DNA of 32,407 nucleotides from NCBI GenBank assembly GCA_934095965.1, contig CAKOKR010000013.1, positions 1 to 32,407 of the forward strand. The letters run 5' to 3'. Of the stretch, positions 23,199 through 30,338 are shown in pieces. The notes beneath the pieces were generated by a model. It was not told the origin of the DNA, ran no database searches, and saw nothing but the letters and a program-made list of their open reading frames with translations. The position numbers and the translations under genes are program-made. Position 1 is the first letter of the stretch; each line of letters opens with the position of its first letter. Source of the stretch: an uncultured Bacilli bacterium. Its GTDB lineage: Bacteria; Bacillota_I; Bacilli_A; RF39; UBA660.

Positions 23199-24052
23199 TG
23201 AATGGAATAATAATAAAACAAATATCAAATCAATATACAGTAAATATAAAGGGAAAAGAATATGTGTGCTCTGCTAGGGGAAAGTTTAGAAATCTAAATC
23301 TTTCCCCTTTAGTGGGTGATAAGGTTAAAGTTGATGTTGAAAAATTACTAATCAAAGAAATATTACCTAGAACAAATACCCTTGATAGACCAAGCGTAAG
23401 TAATGTAGATATAGCATTAATTGTAACAAGTGTTAAAAAACCAGATTTATCACTAAGCCTACTTGATAAAGAAATAAGTGTTATCTTAAGTAATAATATA
23501 ACTCCAGTTATATGTCTAACAAAATTAGATTTATTAAATAAAAAAGAATTAATTGATATAAAAATATTAAAAAAGTATTATGAAAAAATTGGAATAGTGG
23601 TATTAACTAATAAAAATTTATTTAAATTAAAGAAAGTACTAAAAAATAAAACTATTGTCTTAACAGGTCAAACTGGAGCAGGTAAATCAACTATTCTAAA
23701 TAAATTAAATAAAAAATTAAATCTAGAAACTAAACCAATCAGTGAAGCTTTAAATCGAGGAGTTCACACAACAAGACATACCGAAATATACCAAATAAAA
23801 AATATGTATTTCGTAGATACTCCGGGTTTTTCTTCCCTTGATTTAAAAAATATTACTAAAGAAGAATTAAAAAATACATTTAAAGAGTTTTTAAATTATG
23901 AATGTGATTTTAAAGATTGTATGCATATAAAAGAAAAAAATTGTAAAGTATTGAAAGCTGTATCTGAAGGCAAAATACTTCCTTCAAGATACATAAATTA
24001 CACCAGATTTTTAAAGGAGTGCCATGAAAATAACAGTAAGCTATATAAGTAG
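23198..24052 (+). CDS. rsgA: ribosome small subunit GTPase A
   Basis: A late 30S-assembly checkpoint GTPase and a known substrate of PrkC in Firmicutes. It has an N-terminal OB fold (residues 1-60, GDKVKVDV), a permuted G domain with TKLDLL (G4) before GQTGAGKST (G1) and DTPGF (G3), and a zinc knuckle CDFKDCMHIKEKNC near the C-terminus. 284 residues is normal. The ATG overlaps the prkC stop (TAATG). Its own end overlaps rpe by 29 bases. Confidence 0.97.
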   Translation: MNGIIIKQISNQYTVNIKGKEYVCSARGKFRNLNLSPLVGDKVKVDVEKLLIKEILPRTNTLDRPSVSNVDIALIVTSVKKPDLSLSLLDKEISVILSNNITPVICLTKLDLLNKKELIDIKILKKYYEKIGIVVLTNKNLFKLKKVLKNKTIVLTGQTGAGKSTILNKLNKKLNLETKPISEALNRGVHTTRHTEIYQIKNMYFVDTPGFSSLDLKNITKEELKNTFKEFLNYECDFKDCMHIKEKNCKVLKAVSEGKILPSRYINYTRFLKECHENNSKLYK

Positions 24053-24650
24053 TATTTATGATACTAAAAAAACTATTGATAAAATAAATGAAACATCCGC
24101 AGATGCAATTCATGTTGATTTAATGGATGGAATCTATTGTGGAACAAAAAACTTTGATATAAATTATTTACCCACTTATTTTAGTGATAATAAAAAAGAT
24201 ATTGAACTACATTTAATGCTTAATAATCCAAGTAACTATCTAGATAAATTAATCCCTTTAAAACCAAGTATAATTTATATTCATCCTAAAACTCAAGAAA
24301 GTATAATTAATTTCTTTTTAAAACTAGATGAGTTAAATATCAAAAAAGGTATAGCTATTAATCCCGATGAAGATATATCTTTATATGAACATTACTTTAA
24401 ATATATAGATAGAATTCTTTTAATGAGTGTTTATCCTGGAAAAGGTGGACAAAAATTCTTATCAAGTACAATACCTAGATTAAATGAATTAGTAAGTTAC
24501 AAAAATAAATATAATTTTGAAATATATCTAGATGGTGGAATAAATGATAAAGTAATAAAAGACGTTAACTTTGTTGATGGTATAGTATCTGGTTCATATA
24601 TTTGTCAAAGTAAAGATTATGAAAAACAAATAAAATCTCTAAGAAATTAG
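24024..24650 (+). CDS. rpe: ribulose-phosphate 3-epimerase
   Basis: Interconverts ribulose 5-phosphate and xylulose 5-phosphate in the pentose phosphate pathway. A TIM barrel of 208 residues with the metal and catalytic positions in ADAIHVDLMDG, IELHLML, MSVYPGKGGQKF (the family has SVNPGFGGQ) and IYLDGGIND, then VSGSYI at the phosphate site. It is more diverged than usual (YP for NP, short N-terminus). AAGGAGTGCC is the ribosome site inside rsgA. The rsgA-rpe order is conserved in Firmicutes; the thiN gene that usually follows is absent. Confidence 0.92.
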   Translation: MKITVSYISSIYDTKKTIDKINETSADAIHVDLMDGIYCGTKNFDINYLPTYFSDNKKDIELHLMLNNPSNYLDKLIPLKPSIIYIHPKTQESIINFFLKLDELNIKKGIAINPDEDISLYEHYFKYIDRILLMSVYPGKGGQKFLSSTIPRLNELVSYKNKYNFEIYLDGGINDKVIKDVNFVDGIVSGSYICQSKDYEKQIKSLRN

Positions 24651-24660
24651 GGATTTTTTT
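24633..24660 (+). terminator. rho-independent terminator of the fmt-rpe cluster
   Basis: AAATCTCTAA pairs with TTAGGGATTT around a GAAA tetraloop (one G-T pair) and ends in seven T. It overlaps the rpe stop codon. Confidence 0.85.
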
Positions 24661-24667
24661 AAAATTA

Positions 24668-24676
24668 TGATATAAT
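24668..24676 (+). promoter_or_regulatory. extended -10 promoter of priA
   Basis: TGATATAAT is an extended -10 element; the region 17 bases upstream falls inside the terminator and offers no -35. Confidence 0.5.
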
Positions 24677-24697
24677 AACTTAGGAAAAGGTGATACC

Positions 24698-26881
24698 ATG
24701 TATGCAAAAGTAATAATTGAATATAGTGTAAAAAAATTAGATAAAGAATTTATTTATATGATACCAGAATATTTAAAAGATAAATTAAAAATAGGTATGA
24801 AAGTATCTGTTTCTTTTGGTAGTAAAGAAGTAATAGGTTTTGTAACAGATATTATAAATAATATAGAATCACAAGACTATGAAATAAAATATATTAGTAA
24901 TATTGTTGATGAAAATCTTGTATTAAATGAAGAATTAATGCACCTTGGAAAATACTTAAAAGAAACAACATTATGTTCCCTAATTACAGCATATCAAACT
25001 ATGTTACCATCAAGTCTAAAGGTTAAAAAAAATACTCATAATTATGATTTATATGATGAATATTTAAAAATTATTGATGAAGATAAAGCTATTGAATACA
25101 AAAATAATAACCAACGTAAAAAAAGACAAATTAATTTAATTGATGAATTATTAAAAAATAAAAGTGTTAATAAAAAAGGTATAATTAAAAGTGTGTATGA
25201 ACCATTACTTAATGAAAAAATTATAAATATTGAAAAAGTAAAAAAATATCGTATTAATAAAACGAGTGATAACATAAATAAAGTATTAACTAATGAACAA
25301 GAGACAGTAAAAAAACAAATCGAAGCATCTCTAAATCACTATGAAACATTTCTATTGCATGGTGTAACTGGTTCAGGAAAAACTGAGATATATATTAAAT
25401 TAATTGAAACTGTTATTAAAAATGGTAAGAGTGCAATAGTATTAGTTCCTGAAATAAGCTTAACTACCCAAATATCAAAAAGATTTTATGAAACATTTGG
25501 AAGTGATGTTGCAATACTTCATAGTTCATTATCTGAAGGTGAAAAACATGATGAATACATAAAAATAGCAAGTGGATTAGTTCATGTTGTAGTAGGTACA
25601 AGAAGTGCAATATTTGCACCAGTTAAAAATTTAGGTATTATAATTATTGATGAAGAAGATGCTCAAAGTTATAAACAAGATAATAATCCAAGATATCACG
25701 CTAGAAATATAGCTAAATTTAGAGCAAAGTATAATAATATACCTCTTGTACTTGCATCAGCTACACCATCACTTGAATCAAAAGCTAGAGCGGATAAACA
25801 TGTTTATACACTCTTAACACTAAATAAAAGAGTAGGTAAAAGTATTCTTCCTAAAATAACTATTGTTAATATGGAAGAAGAAATGAAAAAAAGAAACATG
25901 ATATTTAGTGATTTACTAAGCAAAAAAATAAATGAAAAATTAAATAATCAAGAACAAATAATTCTTCTTCTTAATCGTCGTGGTTTTTCAACATATATTA
26001 CATGTAGTAATTGTGGATATACTTATAAATGTCCAAGTTGTGATATAACCCTAACTTATCATAAAACAAGTAATAATCTAACATGTCATTATTGTGGATA
26101 TAAAACAAAAAAAGAAGATAGATGTCCAAAATGCGGGGAAGAATCACTAAATTATTATGGACTTGGCACCGAAAAACTTGAAGAAAATATTAAGTTAAAA
26201 TTTCCAAGTGCCAGAGTTTTAAGAATGGATCAAGATACAACTAGAACAAAAGGTGCCCATGAAAAAATAATTGAAAAATTTAAAAATCATGAATATGATA
26301 TATTACTTGGAACTCAAATGATTAGTAAAGGTCTAGATTTTCCATTAGTTACTTTGGTTGGAATCATTAATGCGGATAGTTCTCTAAATATTCCTAATTT
26401 TAGGTCAAGTGAAAATACATTTTCATTACTTTGTCAAGTTGCTGGAAGAAGTGGAAGAAGTGATAAATGTGGTGAAGTAATAATTCAAACATTTAATCCA
26501 GATAACTATGTTATAAATTGTGTTAAAGAAAATAACTATAACAAGTTCTACTTATATGAAATGAATTTTAGAAAAAAATTAAAATATCCACCATATTATT
26601 ATTTAGTAAGCCTAAAAGTTATTGGTACAAATTATGATACCACAATTGAAAATAGTAAAAAAGTAAAGAAATATTTAGATAATAATTTAAGCAATGAATT
26701 TTTAATTCTTGGACCAACTATGGCAAATGTCTTTAAATTTAATAATGAATATCGTATGCAAATAATTATCAAATATAAAAAAGAAGATAACTTACTTAAA
26801 GTATTAAAAGAATTAGATAATATATTTATAATGAATAAAGATACAAGATTAGAAATAGATTTTGATCCATTAAATATATGA
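24698..26881 (+). CDS. priA: primosomal replication-restart helicase PriA
   Basis: A superfamily 2 3'-5' helicase that reloads the replication machinery at collapsed forks. It has an N-terminal 3'BD (AKVIIEYSVKKLDKEF), Walker A GVTGSGKTE, Walker B IIIIDEEDAQSYKQ (DEED where the family has DEEH), SATPSLES, two zinc-binding clusters (CSNCGYTYKCPSC and CHYCGYK...CPKCGEE), GTEKLEE, GTQMISKGLDFP and CQVAGRSGRS. 727 residues, somewhat shorter than the Bacillus protein (805). It ends with EIDFDPLNI, the expected family end, in TGA. This shows that TGA is read as stop, because otherwise the frame would run into the next gene. Confidence 0.97.
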   Translation: MYAKVIIEYSVKKLDKEFIYMIPEYLKDKLKIGMKVSVSFGSKEVIGFVTDIINNIESQDYEIKYISNIVDENLVLNEELMHLGKYLKETTLCSLITAYQTMLPSSLKVKKNTHNYDLYDEYLKIIDEDKAIEYKNNNQRKKRQINLIDELLKNKSVNKKGIIKSVYEPLLNEKIINIEKVKKYRINKTSDNINKVLTNEQETVKKQIEASLNHYETFLLHGVTGSGKTEIYIKLIETVIKNGKSAIVLVPEISLTTQISKRFYETFGSDVAILHSSLSEGEKHDEYIKIASGLVHVVVGTRSAIFAPVKNLGIIIIDEEDAQSYKQDNNPRYHARNIAKFRAKYNNIPLVLASATPSLESKARADKHVYTLLTLNKRVGKSILPKITIVNMEEEMKKRNMIFSDLLSKKINEKLNNQEQIILLLNRRGFSTYITCSNCGYTYKCPSCDITLTYHKTSNNLTCHYCGYKTKKEDRCPKCGEESLNYYGLGTEKLEENIKLKFPSARVLRMDQDTTRTKGAHEKIIEKFKNHEYDILLGTQMISKGLDFPLVTLVGIINADSSLNIPNFRSSENTFSLLCQVAGRSGRSDKCGEVIIQTFNPDNYVINCVKENNYNKFYLYEMNFRKKLKYPPYYYLVSLKVIGTNYDTTIENSKKVKKYLDNNLSNEFLILGPTMANVFKFNNEYRMQIIIKYKKEDNLLKVLKELDNIFIMNKDTRLEIDFDPLNI

Positions 26882-26910
26882 TTGAAAATTAAGAAAAAGT
26901 ATTATATACT
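26882..26910 (+). promoter_or_regulatory. promoter of the LiaF-like operon
   Basis: TTGAAA (26882-26887), 17 bases, TATACT (26905-26910), starting one base after the priA stop. Confidence 0.7.
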
Positions 26911-26932
26911 TAATATAGAAAGTGAGGTAAAT

Positions 26933-27607
26933 ATGAAAGATCTTAGTCGTGTTTTATGGGGAATAGTTTTGGTTTTATTAGGTATTATCTGGGGACTTAA
27001 TGCAACAGGTATAACAAACATTGATATTTTCTTTGATGGATGGTGGACATTATTTATTATTGTGCCATCATTTGTAAGTTTAATTGATCCGAAAGAAACA
27101 GGTAAATGGGGTAGTTCTATCTGGTTAATCATAGGTATTTTATTACTTCTTGCATGTCGTGATATTATTAACCTTGATTTAGTATGGAAACTTGCAGTAC
27201 CTATAATTATAGTATTATTTGGTTTATCCCTAATATTTAAAAATCCAGATAAAGAAGGAATCAAAGAAAAACTAGAAAAGTTAGATGATAAAAAACGTGA
27301 ATATCTAACAGTATCTTTCGGAGAACAAAAAATAAATAAAAGTGGAGATTTCAAAGGTGCTAACTTAGATGCAGTATTTGGTAGTCTTGAACTAGATTTA
27401 ACAGATGCAAAACTTGGTAAAGAAACAATTATTAAAGCAAGTTCAATATTTGCAGGAATAAAAATAATTATACCAGAAGATGTTGAAGTAAAGGTAAGAA
27501 CTACACCAATATTTGGTGGAGTATCAAATACTCACAAATCTAAAGATAGCAAAAAAATAATCTATATTGATGCAGTATGTGTATTCGGAGGAATTGAAAT
27601 AAAATGA
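26933..27607 (+). CDS. LiaF-like membrane protein
   Basis: 224 residues: four hydrophobic segments (about 5-22, 29-47, 54-74, 81-98) and a C-terminal beta-helix-like domain (about 120-224). The pattern in that domain (DAVFGSLELDL, SIFAGIKIIIPEDVEVKV, PIFGGVSN, CVFGGIEIK) is typical of the DUF5668/LiaF cell-wall-active-antibiotic response family. In Bacillus LiaF restrains the LiaS kinase of an envelope-stress system; no liaS or liaR gene is seen here. The start at 26933 is favoured by GTGAGGTAA upstream; the frame is open back to the priA stop but transcription would begin inside that part. Overlap of 4 bases (ATGA) with the next gene. Confidence 0.8.
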   Translation: MKDLSRVLWGIVLVLLGIIWGLNATGITNIDIFFDGWWTLFIIVPSFVSLIDPKETGKWGSSIWLIIGILLLLACRDIINLDLVWKLAVPIIIVLFGLSLIFKNPDKEGIKEKLEKLDDKKREYLTVSFGEQKINKSGDFKGANLDAVFGSLELDLTDAKLGKETIIKASSIFAGIKIIIPEDVEVKVRTTPIFGGVSNTHKSKDSKKIIYIDAVCVFGGIEIK

Positions 27608-28380
27608 GCGAACAACACAAAATAGTAAAAATATGTGCAATAGCCTTAGCAGTTGTAATCATTGCTTTAATTCTTGATTTAGTGGTATCTATAGCAAGAA
27701 ATATATCTGGTTCTAATACAACAGATTCATTTGTTTATAGATATGATAACTTAACTGAATTAAAAATTGATACAAGTGCATCAAAAGTTATATTAAAAGA
27801 AGGGGATGAATTTACTGTTTCTGTTGATAATGCAACAAAAAAACTTAAAGTATCAGAAAATGATGGAAGACTTTCAATCAAAGATAATAAATTCTCTTTA
27901 TCAAAGAAAAATACAAGCATTATAACAATAACATTACCAATTCAATTAGATAAAATTAATATTGAAATTGGAGCAGGTACATTAGAATGTAGTAATATTA
28001 TAGCAGATAACTTAAAACTAGAACTTGGTGCTGGTAAAGTTAATTTAAGTGGAGTATACTTTAATGAAACAAGGATTGAAGGCGGAGCAGGTGAAATATC
28101 AATTGATAATTCAACCCTTAACAATTTGAAACTTGATGCAGGTACTGGTAAAGTTACAATTGATGGTAAAATAACCGGAGATAGTAAAATAGATTCAGGT
28201 ATCGGAGAAATAAATTTAAATTTAATTGGTAATGATTATGATTTTGATTTAGACAAAGGCATTGGAAAAATTACAATCAATGGAACTGAATCAAGTGATG
28301 AAACAAAACTTGGTACTGGAGAAAACAAAATAAAGATTGATGCAGGAATTGGTAACATCACAATTAATACAAATAAATAA
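27604..28380 (+). CDS. DUF4097-type membrane-anchored beta-repeat protein
   Basis: 258 residues: one N-terminal membrane anchor (about 8-32) followed by an extracytoplasmic right-handed beta-repeat domain. Its rungs repeat GAG/GTG motifs at about 20-residue spacing (IEIGAGTLEC, LELGAGKVNL, IEGGAGEISI, LDAGTGKVTI, DSGIGEINL, IDAGIGNITI). This is the DUF4097/putative adhesin fold often encoded beside LiaF- and PspC-like envelope-stress genes. It is coupled to the LiaF-like gene by an ATGA overlap, so the two probably act together at the membrane. The ligand is unknown. Confidence 0.8.
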   Translation: MSEQHKIVKICAIALAVVIIALILDLVVSIARNISGSNTTDSFVYRYDNLTELKIDTSASKVILKEGDEFTVSVDNATKKLKVSENDGRLSIKDNKFSLSKKNTSIITITLPIQLDKINIEIGAGTLECSNIIADNLKLELGAGKVNLSGVYFNETRIEGGAGEISIDNSTLNNLKLDAGTGKVTIDGKITGDSKIDSGIGEINLNLIGNDYDFDLDKGIGKITINGTESSDETKLGTGENKIKIDAGIGNITINTNK

Positions 28381-28385
28381 TAAAA

Positions 28386-28420
28386 AAATAAGTTTACAAT
28401 TGGTGTTTGTAAACTTATTT
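28386..28420. terminator. 14-bp perfect hairpin, probable terminator
   Basis: AAATAAGTTTACAA (28386-28399) pairs perfectly with TTGTAAACTTATTT (28407-28420) around a 7-base loop, six bases after the DUF4097 stop. A long T run does not follow, but the 3' arm itself ends in TTATTT. Its symmetry would let it act in both directions. Confidence 0.6.
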
Positions 28421-28450
28421 ATATAACTAAAAGAATAAGGAGAACAACAT

Positions 28451-29949
28451 ATGGAAAATAAGAAAAAATACATGATTATAATAGTGTCAATATTAGTATT
28501 AGTAATTGGAGTAACATTTGCATACTTTATAGCTAGAATAAGTGATTCTGCATCAAGTAAGTTAAATCTATCTGTGGATAATGTTGATGATTTTAAATTT
28601 AGTGTTGATAAAGATATAGCATTACAGCAACACAATTTAATTTAACTAATGGAGGAGATAATCTTTCAGATGAAACAATAGCTACAGCATCTCTAAAAGC
28701 AAATGGTACTAAAAAAACAGCTACATATAATTATTATATATATTTTGCTATTAAAAGTAATGGCTTTACATACACAACAGAAGATAAGAAACCAGAAATA
28801 ATTCTAACAGTATCTGGACCAAACGGAGAAATAACAGAAATCGAAGGATTAACTTATTATGATGGAACAACTACAAATGGAGTAAAAGGTTTTGATATAA
28901 CTAAAGCCACAAGTACTTATGCAATCGCAGAAAACCAAGAAATAACATCAAATTCAAATACAAATTATACTAATCATGAATATACATTCAAAGTAACATT
29001 CATAAATCTAGATACAAATCAAGTAGATAACCAAGGTAAAACCTTAACAGCAGAAGCAATAATTCAAAAAGATGAATTAGTTTATGCAATAGGGGATGTG
29101 AACAATGGTGGAGCAGTTGATATGACAGATGCTGTAATAGTAAATCAATATTTAAATGGTAGTAGAGCCTTAACTAAATTTGAAAGGACGGCAGCAGATG
29201 TTAATAAGGATGGGGTTATTGATAACATAGATTCTACACTTATAATGAAAAAAAGTGCAAATTTAATTGCTTTGCCATATACAACATCAACCGTTCATAA
29301 AATAACATATGATTTAGATGGTGGTACTCCGATAGGAATTTTAACAGAACAATATGCTGAAGGAATAGAAATGACAATAGATACAACTTTAGCAACAAAA
29401 GGCAAATATGTTTTTATTGGTTGGACAAGAACTGATACAGATACTCCATCACTATCATATAAAATAGAATCCACTAATACGGAAGATATTACTTTAAAAG
29501 CTAACTGGGGATTACTAGGAGATGTTGACCAAAATGGAAGTATAAGTGTAAATGATACACTAGTCATTCTAAATTACGTTAATGGAAAAACAGAACTAAC
29601 AGCAAAAGAAGAAGTATTAGCTGATGTAAATCAAGATGGAATTATAGATTATTTTGATAGCCAATTAATTCTTAAAAGTATAACTGGTAGTGTATCGCTT
29701 CCATATGATAATTCTAAAGCATATAAAATAACTTATGATTTAAACGGAGGTACGGAAAGCACTAGAAATCAAAAAAACTACATCGACGATTTTTCGTTAT
29801 ATGAACCAACTAGAACGGGATATACTTTCATTGGATGGACGGGTAGTAATGGAAATATCCCCCAAGATTTTATATTAACCAAAAAAAATGGAAAAGCATT
29901 ATATTCTGGTGACCTCCACTTCAAAGCCAACTGGCAAAAGAATAGTTAA
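28451..29949 (+). pseudogene. secreted dockerin/InlB-repeat protein gene with a one-base frameshift
   Basis: From ATG 28451 (AAGGAG upstream) the frame encodes a short basic start, a membrane segment (about 8-27) and the beginning of an extracellular domain, and stops at 28645. The -1 frame is open without any stop from about 28624 to 29949 and continues the same protein: an Ig-like part, a dockerin-like pair (GDVNNGGAVDMTD and DVNKDGVIDNID, 12-residue calcium loops), an InlB-type repeat (ITYDLDGGT...FIGWT...LKANW), a second dockerin-like pair (GDVDQNGSISVND, DVNQDGIIDYFD) and a second InlB-type repeat to KANWQKNS. Restoring one A in GCATTACAG joins the frames; the site is no known slippery heptamer. 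It is a recent inactivation, phase variation or an assembly error. The stretch 28646-29097, otherwise without a start codon, belongs to this gene. Confidence 0.8.
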
Positions 29950-29951
29950 AG

Positions 29952-29977
29952 AGAACGTAAATTATGTTCTTTTTTTC
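29952..29977 (+). terminator. rho-independent terminator
   Basis: AGAACGT pairs with ATGTTCT (one G-T pair) and is followed by seven T. Confidence 0.75.
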
Positions 29978-30006
29978 TTGTAATAAAGATATATTTGTTA
30001 TATAAT
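29978..30006 (+). promoter_or_regulatory. promoter of the metal-efflux operon
   Basis: TTGTAA (29978-29983), 17 bases, TATAAT (30001-30006). Confidence 0.75.
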
Positions 30007-30013
30007 GAATATA

Positions 30014-30027
30014 TGAACAGATATTCA
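30014..30027 (+). promoter_or_regulatory. ArsR/SmtB-type operator
   Basis: TGAACA-GA-TATTCA is the 6-2-6 imperfect dyad known for SmtB/CzrA/CadC-type metal repressors. It lies 8 bases after the -10, over the expected transcription start, and a second perfect dyad TGAATAT...ATATTCA (30006-30027) overlaps it. Binding of the repressor encoded next would block the promoter. Confidence 0.8.
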
Positions 30028-30041
30028 GATAAGGAGAAAAT

Positions 30042-30338
30042 ATGGAAGATATAAAAATAATTAATGAATTAAGTGAATTTTTTAAAGTATTTGCAGATGC
30101 CACAAGACTTAGAATACTTGAAGTATTATTAAAAGATGAAACATGTGTAAATGACATAAGTAAAGAAATTGATGTAAGTCCATCTGCAGTATCACATCAA
30201 CTAAGTTACTTAAGAAGTACTAATTTAGTTAAAACAAGAAAAGAAGGACAAGTAATATATTATAGTATTGCAGATAATCACATTAAAGTAATAATGGAAT
30301 ATGGTCTTGAACATATCAAGGAAGGAATAAAACTATGA
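30042..30338 (+). CDS. ArsR/SmtB-family metal-responsive repressor
   Basis: A 98-residue winged-helix dimer that leaves DNA when it binds metal. The recognition helix is SPSAVSHQLSYLRS (46-59) and the wing is TRKEGQVIYYSI. The alpha-5 metal site of CzrA/SmtB (D-x-H...H-x2-H) is matched by D78, H80, H91 and E94, so zinc, cobalt or cadmium is the likely signal. The alpha-3 Cys site of CadC is not complete (only C35 in ETCVNDI). AAGGAG is the ribosome site. The stop overlaps the ATPase start (ATGA), and the operator lies in its own promoter, so it represses itself and the pump. Confidence 0.93.
   Translation: MEDIKIINELSEFFKVFADATRLRILEVLLKDETCVNDISKEIDVSPSAVSHQLSYLRSTNLVKTRKEGQVIYYSIADNHIKVIMEYGLEHIKEGIKL

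Noticed and set aside
26881..26933. Reading TGA as tryptophan for the whole organism (Mycoplasma code)
   Set aside because: It would fuse PriA, which ends normally at DPLNI, to the LiaF-like protein, and several ATGA overlaps would lose their stops. Trp is encoded by TGG throughout the housekeeping genes.
28600..28650. Programmed -1 ribosomal frameshift in the dockerin/InlB gene
   Set aside because: GCATTACAG offers no X-XXY-YYZ slippery heptamer and no clear downstream stem was seen, so a simple deletion or assembly error is more economical.
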